Positions 1 to 11,421 of a DNA stretch of 64,000 bases are shown here, piece by piece. Made by a program: the position numbers and the translations under genes. The stretch comes from Corylus avellana (lineage: Eukaryota > Streptophyta > Magnoliopsida > Fagales > Betulaceae), in the NCBI RefSeq assembly GCF_901000735.1, contig NC_081543.1:17015574-17079573 (forward strand). The letters are read 5' to 3'. Every line of letters begins with the position of its first letter. Positions within the stretch are counted from its first letter, which is position 1. The notes beneath the pieces are model-generated. The model did not search any database. It was not told the DNA's origin and worked only from the letters and a program-made list of their open reading frames with translations.

Positions 1-713
1 AGGCTATCACCATGAAGCTAGATCAATGGATGACTGCTGGTTTTGCTCCTAATACTGCCCACATGCACACACCACATGAATCTTGCTCATTTTGTTCAAG
101 TCCTATGCATCATGTAAATAGCTGCCATCTTGCTGGAAATTTTACTGATGTTGGTAATGAGCAGGTTAATGCAGCTTTCTCTACACCGGGTAATGATCCA
201 TATTCCAATACTTACAACCCCAGGTGGAGAAATCATCCAAATTTCTCATGGAAAAACTCAAATGTGGGCAATCCAGCCCCAGGGCCACACAATCAAACTC
301 AATCCAACAGGCAGCCCTACCAACCTCATTCCACTTACCAGCCTCCACAGCAGCAATACCAGGCCGCACCACCTCCCTCAGATTCTAATTTGGAGGATCG
401 GATGATAAAATTGATGAGTGAGCTGGCGGGCGAGATAAAGCAGATGGTGAAATCTCAACAGGAGATAGTGAACTCACATTCTCAATCCATTGCCAAGCTG
501 GAAGCTCAAGTCGGACAACTTGCCAATGCCCTAAACAACAGGGATGAAGGAAAGCTTCCAAGTCAGCCAGTGACCAACCCTATGGGACTATACATGGTAG
601 AAGAAAGCACGCCTCATCTGGAGCAAGTTCAAGCCGTCACCACATTGAGAAGCGGCAGACTGGTTGACAATCGTGTGGAAGAAAAGAAGGATGAGCAAAT
701 TGAGGCCCCATAA
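1..713 (+). pseudogene. gag C-terminal part with one CCHC zinc knuckle (copy A)
   Basis: The open frame runs from the window edge to a TAA at 711-713. It contains a zinc knuckle of exact C-X2-C-X4-H-X4-C spacing (CSFCSSPMHHVNSC, near residue 25 from the first ATG), a Gln/Pro/Asn-rich linker, and a heptad-like stretch about residues 130-175 that may be coiled coil. The ATG at 12 is not the natural start: copy B has AAG there and its gag frame continues upstream. The frame stops in the same place in both copies, before the protease, so the gag-pro frame was already broken before the two copies separated. About 11 differences from copy B are visible in these 713 bases. Confidence 0.75.
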
Positions 714-1044
714 AATCTGCATCAGGACAAGGGTAAACAAGTAAGCATCGAGGCATCTTCATCATTTGCCCCCATGCCTGAGGTACTATATGAGCCTAAG
801 GTCCCATTCCCAAAGCGGCTTAAGGCACCCTCCCACTTTGGAAAATAAGGAGAGAAGATACAAGACATGATGGAAACCTTCAAGAAGGTTCAAATCAACA
901 TCCCACTCCTTGATGCCATCAAGCAAATTCCAGCCTATGCAAAATTTCTCAAGGACTTGTGCACTTAAAAGAGGAAGAATCAGAAGCACATTCCCAAGAA
1001 GGTCATTCTCACCGAGCAAGTAAGCTCTCTGATTCAGCATAACA

Positions 1045-1412
1045 CTCCTCCAAAGTTCAAAGACCCTGGAGCGCCTACAATTTCGTGCGTCATCGTAAAC
1101 ACTGAGATTGAGAGAGCTCTCCTCGACTTAGGAGCTAGTGTTAATCTGCTTCCAGACTCGGTATATCAGAAACTGGGCTTAGAGGAATTGAAACCAACAA
1201 GTATTGTCTTGCAATTGGCTGACCGCTCCATCAAGAAACCCCGTGGGATTGTGGAAGATGTCATTATCAAAGTGGACAAGTTCTAGTATCCAATTGACTT
1301 TATAGTTCTGGACACAGAACCGGTCTTAAATCCAAAGAAGTAGATTCCTGTCATCCTTGGGTGTCCTTTCCTCGCCACAGCCAATGCATGCATCAATTGC
1401 TGGACCAGAGTA
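1045..1412 (+). pseudogene. retropepsin-like aspartic protease remnant (copy A)
   Basis: After several stops (TAA at about 846 and 967), the plus frame encodes a plant gag-pro aspartic protease. It carries the active-site motif LLDLGASVNLLP, where this plant clade uses DLGAS rather than DTGAS, then the flap-side sequence LQLADRSIKKPRG and a C-terminal ILGCPFLATANA. In-frame TAGs near 1285 and 1340 break it, and copy B shares all of these stops. In an active element this enzyme would cut Gag inside the virus-like particle. No RT or RNase H follows. Confidence 0.75.
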
Positions 1413-1952
1413 ATGAAGATCTCTTTTGGGAATATGAAGATCAGATTTAACATCTTCAATGCCTTCCGGAATGCAGTCGATCAGAATGCATGTTTCTTCT
1501 TGGATGACATTGGAGAAACTATTAAAGACCCACCTCCTGATCCTCTATCTGAAGTTCCATCATGGAGCAACCCACCGGAGCCTATGCCTCTCACTTCCAG
1601 TATTCCACCACCTAATGACAACCCCACAGGGGACATATTTCATTCAGAGGTTGCTGAAGTGGATTTCATTGGGGTGGAAATTTTTTTGGCAAATTCCCTG
1701 GCTACCCTAGTTTTTGAGAACTCCCATAGAGACAAGAGGTTGATCATGAAACCAGTTCAGGACAAACACCCTAAACATCGCCATGGGGAGCATCAAGACC
1801 TATTAGTTGAGAGAAGCAGTTTCGAGATGTTAAGAGGAATCCTCTTCCTTGTGGAGTGCTACATGATCATAAAGAAGAAAGGATGGAAGAGCTTGCTTGG
1901 ACTTCTGAAGGATCAAGGACATGTGTTTTTGCATTCAAGTTTGGGGGTATGA
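1413..1952 (+). pseudogene. Tail ORF after the protease, ending in a KKKGWK motif (copy A)
   Basis: This 179-codon frame continues the protease reading frame (MKISFGNMKIRFN...), then becomes Pro-rich and ends with a basic, hydrophobic tail containing KKKGWKSLLG and DQG. The minus-strand element C ends its coding region with a matching tail (KKKGWKGLVG...DRG, 16908-17010). Two gag-type elements without pol therefore keep the same C-terminus. I do not recognise a named domain. It may be the fused remnant of the end of an ancestral polyprotein. The ORF is identical at amino-acid level in copy B. Confidence 0.5.
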
Positions 1953-3135
1953 TATACCCACATCTGCTCATTCAGGTATTCCTATACTCTTGATCTTATT
2001 CTTTAGTTCTATACATACATTGGGGACAATGTATGGTTCAAGTTGGGGGGTATGGAAAAACAAAACTCGGTCCATTTTTGTTGTTATGTCATTCTTAAGC
2101 ATATAGTTGAGCTTTGATTCTGGTTTAAATTTCATTGATAGGCTTAAAGTTATGAACACATGATCATATGACTTAGGAATTTTGAGTCTAGTTACTTACT
2201 TTCGGCAACATGAGATGCTTCTTGTTTCAATTTAAATCTATCTTGAGCACACTAGCACATGTTTGTGAGGTATGAATTTTAAGACCAATTATGTTTGTTT
2301 TCAATATCTTGAATTCTGTTGGGTGACATATTGGATGAATAACTTTGGCATGCTATACATGTATAAAAAATTAAATAAAAAATAATAAAAAATCAAGTTT
2401 GAATTTTTCGCTGAGTAACCGGACCTCTTGCCTCATTAAGTAGTGAGTGTTTATGTCAAAAAGTGAAATTTTTGGGTTGATTAATAAAATGGCTAGCTTA
2501 GCTTCATAGCCTTTTTGACTCGAGTTAGTAAGTCTTTAGGGGTGTCTTTACACCTAGTGCCCTAAAGCCATTTGGTTTGGGAGACATTGGCCTAACATTC
2601 GATACATGGGTCAATTAGAAAGCTTAAGGGAGCTAAGCATTGCAAAGCCTAAAAAAAAAAAAAAATTGTATGCCTTAGTTGTTTCATTTGATATGAAATC
2701 CAATGAATTCTGAGATGTTGATTCATTCATATTGGAATTATTTTGAAGCCTCATGATTATGTATTAGTTCACTTTGCACTAATTTAAATTTGTGTATCTC
2801 AATCTGCCATTTGTAAGTGATTTGACTTGTAAATTCCTTGGAATTTTGAAGATGGAGTTTATAATTTTAAGCTTGCTAATGAATGAGAACCATTATTTTT
2901 GTGATACTTTATCCTTTTGAATGACATAATGATGACAATGTTTGTGGGTATCATTCCTGGAAAACCCTCACGAGACTTCACTCGTCCACTAGGGAATTTC
3001 TAGGGGTTTAAAAGGCTTGTTGCATACGCTAAATGCAACCGTACATCCCACGAAAGCTGGATTTATCTTTTTAGTTTTCACTTTATTTTCTGTTTTATAT
3101 TGCTAAGGGACTAGCAATATGTAAGTTAGGGGGAT
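1953..3135 (+). other. 3' untranslated region with hairpins, G-tract and polypurine tract (copy A)
   Basis: No gene is seen. The structured elements are: a 9 bp stem with GGGA loop (2014-2035) followed by a G-rich tract ending GGGGGGTATGG; a 5 bp stem ACGAG/CTCGT (2970-2985); a 7 bp stem GTTGCAT/ATGCAAC (3019-3039); and a 9 bp stem ATATTGCTA/TAGCAATAT with loop AGGGAC (3097-3120). The polypurine tract AAGTTAGGGGGA (about 3123-3134) follows and would prime plus-strand synthesis at the LTR edge. The AT-rich parts contain an A15 run near 2651. Confidence 0.6.
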
Positions 3136-4489
3136 TGATAAGCGCCGAATGTTGCACATTCAAGCCCCTTAATTTACATATGTTAATTCCTTAGCATTGT
3201 TATTTGTTTAATTTTGTTTTGTTTTTATGTTTCTGGTCTTATTTGACAAACCATTGAAAATTGGGCTTAAAAGGGCAAAAAGCAGAGCATTCTGGATTTA
3301 GGATCGAGCATAGCACTCCTGGGATCGAGCGCACCTGCGCTCGAGCGTCTGCGGCTAAGGATCGAGCACATGCATGCGCTCGTGCGGACAAGACCTCGGA
3401 TCGAGTGTACTTGGGCGTGTACTGCACGGCAGCAATCCTTTTCCAGCGTGGATTTGGTTTCCAGTCTCCCAATTGGACTGGGAGACTGATCTCCATTTTT
3501 TTTGAAGATTTTTAGGGTTTTTAGGGTTTTCCTAAGCCCTATAAATAGGCCTCTAAGCATTGAGAAAAAGGACACACCGCTTCCTAGAGCTAGAAATCAA
3601 AAAATTGTCTTTGGAGCTTAGAAGATCATGAGCGGCTAAACCCCTTCGTGGGGTGTTGATGTAACCCTATCCAAGCACAATGGTTTGATTGCATTTAATT
3701 TCTAGATTTTCAATTTATGCATGTTGATTGTATAACTATGACGATTACTACAATTGATTTTTGTTCTTCATATTAAATGCAATTGTTCTTAAATTTCAAA
3801 ATCAATATTTGTGAAATTCTTCTCTTGTCTTAGAAAGTATTTTACTTTTATTGATCTCAAATCATTCTTGTTTTCTGTGATTATGAGAATGATGGTTATA
3901 CAATGAGTTTAATTGATATATGATCAATAGGATTTGATAGGCCACGCCTAGGGAAGACGGATTGTACTACACCCTAGTTTAGTGTAATTTAGGTAGACAA
4001 TCCGTGCCAACCGAAGATGGGTTACACTTATTCATTGATTATATGTATCCTGTTAAAGAATTTGATAATTTATACCTAGGGAAGACAGGTCGTACCGCAT
4101 CTTAGTGGTTAGGTGGACGATCCGTGCTAACTGAAGATAAATTATGGTTATTCTTTAATAAGGTAGTTTCTTATTTATTTATAACATGCATAGAATGAAT
4201 TTATGGGATTAATTATGATTAACCATTGTTCTGCGGATAGAGGTGAAGTCAATACCCTACACTCTCTCTCTCATATATTTACTCTCTTTATTTTCATGCA
4301 CTTTGAATTTACACAAACAAATCATTCTCCTTGAATTAAGTTAATTTTAATCTTTCAAATTTTGATAATTAAACTCCTGCAGTCCTTGAGGTTCGACACC
4401 CTCAATATAGCCCTATCCTACAGGATTCGTACTATTGCGAGTGGTTATTTTTATTATTGATATTTTTGGACACAAAAAATACCACATCA
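3136..4489 (+). repeat. 3' LTR of copy A (1354 bp)
   Basis: It begins TGATAAGCGCC directly after the polypurine tract and ends ACCACATCA before GGCAC. U3 contains a CpG-rich cluster of GATCGAGCGCA-like motifs (3300-3420), a perfect 10 bp stem CAGTCTCCCA/TGGGAGACTG (3462-3488) and a TATA box CCTATAAATAGGCC (about 3539). It lacks about 20 bp that both copy B LTRs keep in the CpG cluster. It resembles B's 3' LTR more than B's 5' LTR, as expected if A and B are one insertion. Confidence 0.85.
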
Positions 4490-4494
4490 GGCAC

Positions 4495-4854
4495 ACCTGG
4501 TCAAGGATCTGCGGAGCCCAGCTCTAGGAGAGAATCTCGCTCGTAGAGTGTCTTTTGTTTATGATGGTCGCCTTCTGTCAGCTGTTTTTGTAAGTCCACC
4601 ACAGTGGTGGCAATTTTGTATGTCTTGGTTACATTATAAGTCCACCTTGGTGGTGGCAATTTTGATGCACTATGTATGACTATTTTATGCAATTGTATCT
4701 ACTTCTGCGGATTTAATTATGCATGCCGATCTTTCCAAGGACCATGTGTTTGTTTTAAACTTTTAATTGCTTTTGAAAACCCTATCTACCAGGAGGATCT
4801 TGTTTATAACTAAAACCAAATTTAGATGACAAAATTCTTATAAGGAGAGGAGCG
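4495..4854 (+). mobile_element. Internal 3' end of host element F (contig 1 copy)
   Basis: This is the sequence into which copy A was inserted. The first codons continue the broken PF20167-like gene seen at 24207-25300 and stop at TAG 4544-4546. A tandem pair of about 50 bp units containing palindromes follows (4588-4666). The purine-rich tract AAGGAGAGGAGCG (about 4842-4854) lies directly against the LTR and is the likely polypurine tract. The copy at 32413-32772 differs by a few substitutions. Confidence 0.65.
4588..4666 (+). repeat. Direct repeat pair with near-palindromes
   Basis: Two units share AAGTCCACC...GGTGGCAATTTTG. Each contains an inverted repeat: CCACCAC-A-GTGGTGG in the first and CCACC/GGTGG in the second. 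The same pair is present at 32506-32584. Confidence 0.75.
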
Positions 4855-6911
4855 TGTAATACACCAATAAAACAATAGTTTTTATTATTAAAAGATTTTC
4901 TACAATGAATGTTTAAAGGATTTATGAAAAGGCCGATTTTATAACAAAGAACCTAAGCCCATACTTATAACCTAAAACTCCTTAGGCGTTTTGAAGCACA
5001 AACCTGAACTTAACCCTTTTTGACTGAACATACGCTAGGGTTACTGGATGTACGCTACTGTTTTTAGTAGAGGACGTACGCAGGGGGACCACCGTATGTA
5101 CGCCTGCAAAAAGTACGAGGACGTACACCTGGGGACCACCCGGGCGTACGCTACTTTTTGCAAAAACCATTGGATAATACCTGTACGTACGATACACCCT
5201 TTGGACCGTTGAGTAAATAGTACCGGACGTCTGCTACTTTTCAAAATAGTTGGTAGCACCCTCAGCGTTTCTGGCCTATAAATACCCAACCTCCCATCGC
5301 CCTTCAAACATATTTCTCGCCTCCAGGCCCTCTAAAACCCCTTGAGTGAATGTCTTTGTGAGTTTTGTGATTTGGGAAGGAAGGAAGCATTTGTGTGCTT
5401 TCTTGCCAATTTCCAAGGTAACTCCTTGCCCGTTATATGCTTTCACTACTGTTTTTATTGCTTTCTTAAATGTTGTGAGTTTCAAAAGATGTTATGTTAA
5501 GCTCTTTACTCTTTTCCTTACAAAACAAGAGATATTTTCAAAATAGTTTCGAAAGCTTCTTTGATTCCTTGTATTGCATGATGTTGAGTTTTCTCGTGGT
5601 GAATGTGTTTATCCCTTAGCCTAGAAGGGGATATAGTAGCCTATAGATTTTATAGAAGCCTTAAAACATAGTTTGGAAAATTTAGACGGATGACCTAAAT
5701 CACTGACCGGACGTACACCCTCGAGCTTGGCCGTATGATCAGAAAGCCAAGCACTGGCCCTTAAGCCCCACTCGCATGTATTTTAGAGGCTAACAATCCT
5801 TTTCTTAGATAAGGCTTAATATTTTACTCGTAAGGGTCTTCTAGAACTGCGCATAACGACGTGTCGTATTGCGTTATAGTAGGATTTAGCAATGTTGGAG
5901 GATGCGAGTGAGCGTACGAGATAAGTAAACACTTACGAACTCTTTTCTTAAAAACGTGGGATATCTTAGTTGATTGACCACGAGTATGATATGAGCATAT
6001 CTACTTTTCGTAATAACTTGGTAACTTCTTAATCAACTGATTAATAAGATGCATCGTATGACATGGTACATCAATACGTGCGGTATAATGGCCATGGGCT
6101 TATTATATAAACTTCATTTTATGGTCAAATGTATGTGTGTTATATGGGCCTTAGATCCAATGGTTGTTTCGTGGCTGACACAGCCTTAATGGGCGGTCAC
6201 TACAAGACGGACATCATTAGCGGTGTGGGCCACCCGAGGTCAGACTTGGTCGTGCCGCTAGTGTTATGTACGGTAGCGTACAATGGCCGGGGCACCAGCA
6301 TTGTAGTACAAGTCCCTCGAGATAGCGCCAACCCTGCTGAGAAGTTGTAATATCTTGGGTAGACCATACATAAGAGTTATGACCTATAAAACCATTATTC
6401 TTCCTACATTAAAATACTTAGGCGATTGCTGCCGGTAGTACACCACACTTTTGGAAACCAAAATGCTACTTTATGGTGTATTAATGGAGACAACACCTCC
6501 TTTTGAATGTTTACCAAATTGCATGTTTATTTATGTTTAATTGGATTCATATCATACCTAATTGTGGGGTTTACTTACTAAGTTGTTAGACTTATGCTGT
6601 TATTACCCTTTTAAGATGTTTGTCACTAGAACCCAGGAGTGGCCTGGTTCCACTACGAACTTTGCTTAGAACTTGCATGTGGTCAACAGGTTGGTATATT
6701 ATTGTTATTGGTTGCTCCATATCTTAATTTTGAGGAATATGCTTGTCCATTTTATGATTAGATAGTTTTCTCAGATTTATATCACCTTCCTATGTATTAA
6801 CTCTGATAATGCTTAGGGCGGCGATTCCTCATTTAACTACAAGTTGGTTTAATTAGGGTAATTTCCAGTAACCATGCCAGGTTAGCCAAGGCTAACTTTG
6901 AGGGCATTACA
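4855..6911 (+). repeat. LTR of element F (2057 bp)
   Basis: It starts TGTAATAC after a purine tract and ends GGCATTACA, giving perfect 6 bp inverted ends TGTAAT/ATTACA. U3 holds a cluster of GTACGC/GTACG motifs (about 5025-5230) and a TATA box CCTATAAATACCC (about 5275). No convincing ORF is present; the short ones are shadows. The contig 2 copy is cut by the gap at 33459. I did not find the matching 5' LTR in the window. Confidence 0.7.
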
Positions 6912-8754
6912 ATAGTACACGAGCGCTCATGCCTTTTCAGATTATACTTGCAACGCCCTCAGCTTTTTCTTCCTATATTAAACCCACCCCCTATGCCTCT
7001 AAACCTCATTTTCACCTCTGGAGCTTGGGGAAACCCTGTTGGTTTGTTTTTGTGAGTGTTTGTAAGGTTGAGTGAGCTCTTTGGTTGGAGAAGGTGCTTC
7101 TTGGTGGAGCTTACATGTTGAGGTAACCTCTGCCCTTTTTATTTAAGATTCGTTAAGTTGTTAGCATGGTTCTTGCTTCTCGTAGCTTAGTCGTTTTTAT
7201 TTAGGTAGTTGTAAGCTTTAATTTTGTTTAGTGTTTCTTCTCGCTTAGGTTTAATCTTCCAATTTAGAAATGTTGTTTTGCTTAGGGAAGTGTTAGAAAA
7301 CCTTTGGGTAGCGTAAGAGACCATTATAATGCTCGAGAGCATGTTGGACCAAATGAGGTTCTACTTGAGCCTTTCTGGCCGAGCACTCGCCTAGAGACGT
7401 TCCTTGGAACGTTGTCTTTGCCTGATGTTCTGCCGTTCCTATTTTCGTGTTTTAGGTTTATTTTAGTTGGACTTAGGACTAAAGCAGATTTTAGATTTGG
7501 AGAACCTGAACTTGTTGGAAGAGTACTCGGAGGAATTGTTCGACATAGGTGAATTTTAACTCACATAATGCTTGCCATTTATTTTCCCACATTGCACGTC
7601 TATTTTGTGTACCAAAACATGCATATTTGCAACTCTCACGAAAAACATATTTTCTGCTACACTTGAACTATGACATTTGTGAAAAACATTGTACTCAACA
7701 TGATAATGGAAGTGGGACTTGTAAAAGCATGGATGTAAAATACGGACAAGATAAATTGTATCGTATGACATGGTACACCTGTACGTGGGGGATAACGGCC
7801 ATGGGCTTACTATACATGTTTATTCTATGCTCAAAATGTGTGTTATATGGGCCTTGGATCTAATGGTTATTTCATGACCGTCGCAGCCTTACAAGGCAGT
7901 CACTACAGGACATATATCATTAGTCGTATGGGCCACCCGAGGTCAGACTCGGCCCTGCCACTAGTATTATGGATAGTAGCGTACAATATCTGGGATACCG
8001 GTATTGTATTACAGGTCCCTCGGGACAACGCCAACCCTGCTAAGAAGAGGTAATATCTCGGGTATACCATATTGTAAACTATGACACAACTCTCATACAA
8101 TAAGCATATATTATATCTATATTGCATTCATGGAACTGTCATACCTAAACTGCTGCATACTTTATCAAAACAGAGTTCATAACTTATGGCATGGGTATTA
8201 TGTCCATTAACATTCACTAAGTCTTTAGACTTACCCCCTTTATTTTGTCTCCCCCTCCATTATGAATAATTGAAAGGTTTAGCTAGCTTAGAGGAAGATT
8301 CCTACGATCCGGATCATGGTGGTGGCTCAAGACTTGATCCAAGTTATCTTTGAGGACATGGACCCTGTGTGGTTGAAGACTATGTGGGATGATGGAGGAA
8401 CCCCAAGTGCTGAGATGATAGAAATAGTGATTATGTTAGCTCTTCTTAAGATTAGGTGTTAATTTGTCTTATGCTCAAACAATGCTTATGGTCTGTAATA
8501 TTATGATGATGATGGTCTTTTGACCGATACATTTTGTGACTATTTTATATCATGGGGTATTATGTTTACTCTGGTGTAGGCATGTGTGGCTGTAGTTATT
8601 GTTTTCCTTTTTCCTAATGTAACAAAGTCTTCAGCTGAATTCTCTCACTTAGGAGAGGTTAAAATCCCTGAGTCTTGTCCCGAAAAGGATAGGGCTGGGA
8701 GACGAACCACAAAGTCAATTACCAATTAATTGATTTTTTGTTGGGGTTGTTATA
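6912..8754 (+). repeat. Diverged LTR related to that of element F (LTR G)
   Basis: The stretch 7736-8065 aligns by eye with 6045-6365 (shared blocks such as TGTGTTATATGGGCCTT and GGCCACCCGAGGTCAGAC) at clearly lower identity than A versus B. A TATA-like TTCCTATATTAAACCC lies near 6970. The left edge abuts LTR F at 6911. The right edge near 8754 (TTGTTATA, where F has CATTACA) is approximate. No gene is seen in this stretch; ORFs at 7304-7863 have no recognisable domain. Confidence 0.55.
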
Positions 8755-9735
8755 CGTTCAAATATGGTAGATTGCGGTAGAGGAAGGAAGTAAATACAAG
8801 AGTAATTTGCACGGACGAATCTTCTCAGAATCTGATTAGCTTTTGTGGCACGATTGCAGTGATCCAATCCAGCGGCTGTGCTATGAGGAAAATGGCTACT
8901 TTTTTGGATCCAACGGCTACCTCAAAGTATAGCACTAACACCCCCTTCTTATCTCTATAGCTATGGAGGAGGAAATCCATCGACTAAGTAAGCATAACTC
9001 CAGCTTGATTTTTGCAACAATATCCTATCAAATTCACTTCATATCTTTGCACCTATGGTGTAAAGGAAGCGAGGCAACAACGGCTCCATCTTTTTTCATC
9101 AACACATGAGGCTTTTTGCTTATTTGACAGAGGCCACAAACATGCCATGGCAGTTCACACGGTGAAACTGATGGTCAAAAGTCACAAATATTATCATCAA
9201 CGGTCATGAACAAGATTTTCCAAGTGCACGGTCCACATGCTTCCACAAAAATCAGGTGTACACTAAGTTTGTTGTAGAGGATAAAACGCTATATTGGAAT
9301 ATGCACAACGCATGTCCATCGAGTTGAGGTTGCACGTGGGCTAGCAGGCATAAGAAAAAGATTGTTTGCATCTTAATTAAAACCATGAACAAAACTTGCG
9401 GTGCAGATCTACACGATGGCAAAGTCAACAATCGGAAATTTAGCCAATAAACAATAAGACGTTTACCGTACGCAATTCCAAATAAGGCCCTTTTAAATAT
9501 GGAACACATGATTACCCGTTGGTTGGCTGCTGCTCTCAATCATGCAAGTCTCTTTTCGTTAACATAAGGGACTGTGTTTACTTTGGGTTAAGATTTTAAA
9601 AACAGGTTGAGAGTGGGTAGGAAAAAAAAAAAACCAAAAAATAGGGGAAAAAAACGAGTTGCTTCATTACCACTCAAACATAAACTCAAAAATGAGTTGG
9701 TTGAGTTGGGATAAATGAGGGACCAAAGAAGCTCT
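8755..9735. other. Gene-free stretch
   Basis: I see no recognisable gene or element. The sequence is mixed-composition, with short ORFs on both strands (for example 9252-9539 minus) that show no motif. A homopolymer-rich spot lies near 9628-9655. Confidence 0.5.
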
Positions 9736-9990
9736 CGAACCCTTGCCCTAAGTAAAATGATAAAGTTTCTTGGCATGAGGTAGCTTAGAGAGAGACTCGA
9801 AACCTTGCCTTGATCCTCTTGGCATGAGATAAATCTGAGCCAAACAATCAGACCATTGCCCTTAGTAAAACAAATGAGTCTCATGTCATGAAGTTGTTCC
9901 GAGCAAAATACTCAAACCTTTCCCTTGAACCTCTCAACATGAGGCAACTCTGAGCGAAAGACTATGGCTCTTGCCCTGAGTAAAACAAAT
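9736..9990 (+). repeat. Short tandem repeat, about 115 bp composite unit
   Basis: The phrases TTGCCCT(a/g)AGTAAAA, GGCATGAG and TCTGAGC recur, alternating two half-units of roughly 50-60 bp. About two full composite units are visible, diverged. It directly precedes the larger coding-like array. Confidence 0.55.
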
Positions 9991-9994
9991 AAGT

Positions 9995-10411
9995 TTGGAC
10001 TCTACCAACAATGTTGGAATCAGTTCAGCATGGTATAAATACTAAATACGATGACGTCATGTGCCCTAACCAAGAAAAGCATTGTGTCCACACTTTAGGT
10101 GCACTTGAAAAGAAATGTTCGGGGTTAGTAGGCATCACCGATTGTTTCAGCTCAATGCCGGTAAAGGAACGATAAGGCTTGTTTGGATTCTCTTCTCATT
10201 AAGGATGATGAGGAGAAGGACTGCAAGCGCCGACGCTTTTCCACTCGAAGTGGAGCCTGAACCGGTCCCCGACAACGCCGACGATTTTCACCGGAAGAAC
10301 TGGTCGCTTCTAGCGATTAATCGTATGCTTTCAGCGATGAACCGGATGCTTTCAACAATGAACTAGACTCTACCGGAGATGTTCGATTTGGTTCGGCATG
10401 GTATAAATACT
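9995..10411 (+). repeat. Tandem coding-like array, units 1 and start of 2
   Basis: The landmark GTATAAATACT recurs at 10033 and 10401 (368 bp unit). Each unit contains AACCAAGAAAAGCA, AGAAATGTTCGGGGTTGGTAGGCATCACCGA-like blocks and a plus ORF including RLVWILFS.RM..R and acidic VEPEP / NADDF phrases (10115-10366 here). The array is interrupted by element H at 10412 and resumes at 14849. The final five bases ATACT are the target duplication of H. Confidence 0.75.
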
Positions 10412-11401
10412 TGTTGGGTTTTAAATTGCCAAATTTAGTGACCAAATACATTCATCTGCAATCCCGTCTGCAGTGCATACATATGAGGTGTCGTGTCAAG
10501 AGAAGACTTAGAAGATGTGGTTAAGCTTAACCAATCATAATAGAAGACCTATATGATGTGGTTAAGTTTAATCAAATCAGAATTCTTTAATTAGATAAAA
10601 ATTCGGATTTGATTAAATTTCGATCCTGCATATGTCTCAGTATTTGGAGCATAACTTTTAGCTCAAGAATCGAATTGAGTTGAAATTAATAGCAATGGAA
10701 AGCTAACACAAAATACTACAAATATTATTGAAATAAGATTTTCCTAATTCGGAAGTTAGCTATGCCAAAATTGTCCTGCAAGATAAGAATGAAAATCTGG
10801 ACGAATCCTATTCCAACTAGAACTAGTTTTTCTTCCCATTTCAACTAGTACTAGGTTATTTTGTAGTCTATATATATAGAGATATTATGCACAAAATTGT
10901 AAGGAATTTCACATAAGAATTTCATGTGCTAAGAGAGCGTTTAAGATATTGAGCGTTAGGGTTAGTCTCTCTTAGAGTTAAAGGTTGTGCCTTCATCACA
11001 GATCATATATAACCGAAGTCTACCAGAGTTCCGGTAAAGGAGATCAAGTAGAAGGATTGTGCCAGATGTTCTAGAAATGGCTACTGTGGTTGAAGTCAAG
11101 TGGGTCGCATGTCTTATGCAAAGGAGTGTCAATTGCAAAAGTTTTATATGTGAACTTCTTGTAATCCTTATTCTTTTATAGTTGATTGATTTCCTGGATT
11201 TGGCTGCCTCGGAGAGGTTTTACATTTTAAAGAGTTCTCTAAATGGTTTCCTCTTCGTAACCAAAATATATGTGTCTCTGTGACCTATTGTTTTACATAT
11301 TTTGGTTGTATGATTGTTTAATTTTTAATTCCCCATAGTATTTGCATACACCTATTCAACCCCCTTATAGGTGTTGTTTGGAGTCGTTTATAGGTTTATC
11401 A
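10412..11401 (+). repeat. 5' LTR of element H (990 bp)
   Basis: It runs from TGTTGGGTTTT to GGTTTATCA. It carries the U3 cassette of about 330 bp (10501-10828, starting AGAAGACTTAGAAGAT) that also occurs in the LTRs of elements C and E. TATA-like TCTATATATATAGAG follows near 10868. Confidence 0.85.
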
Positions 11402-11421
11402 ATTGGAATCAGAGCGGGTTC
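11402..11421 (+). promoter_or_regulatory. Primer binding site, tRNA-iMet-like
   Basis: TTGGAATCAGAGCGGG lies two bases inside the 5' LTR. The usual plant iMet site is TGGTATCAGAGC; here one base differs (A for T). Confidence 0.65.

Larger units (their letters stand above)
1..4489 (+). mobile_element. Gag/protease-only LTR retrotransposon, copy A (5' part outside window)
   Basis: The window opens inside the gag region of an LTR element. It keeps a gag C-terminus, a broken retropepsin, a tail ORF, a long 3' UTR, a purine tract and a complete 3' LTR ending at 4489, followed by GGCAC. No reverse transcriptase or integrase is present, so it is non-autonomous, of the class called TR-GAG in plants. 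It matches copy B (25301-32407) at a near-constant offset of 27898-27918. It even lies in the same host sequence with the same GGCAC flank, so A and B are the same insertion event represented twice. The Ty3/Athila-like affiliation rests on copy B's tRNA-Asp primer site and on the DLGAS protease motif. Confidence 0.85.
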
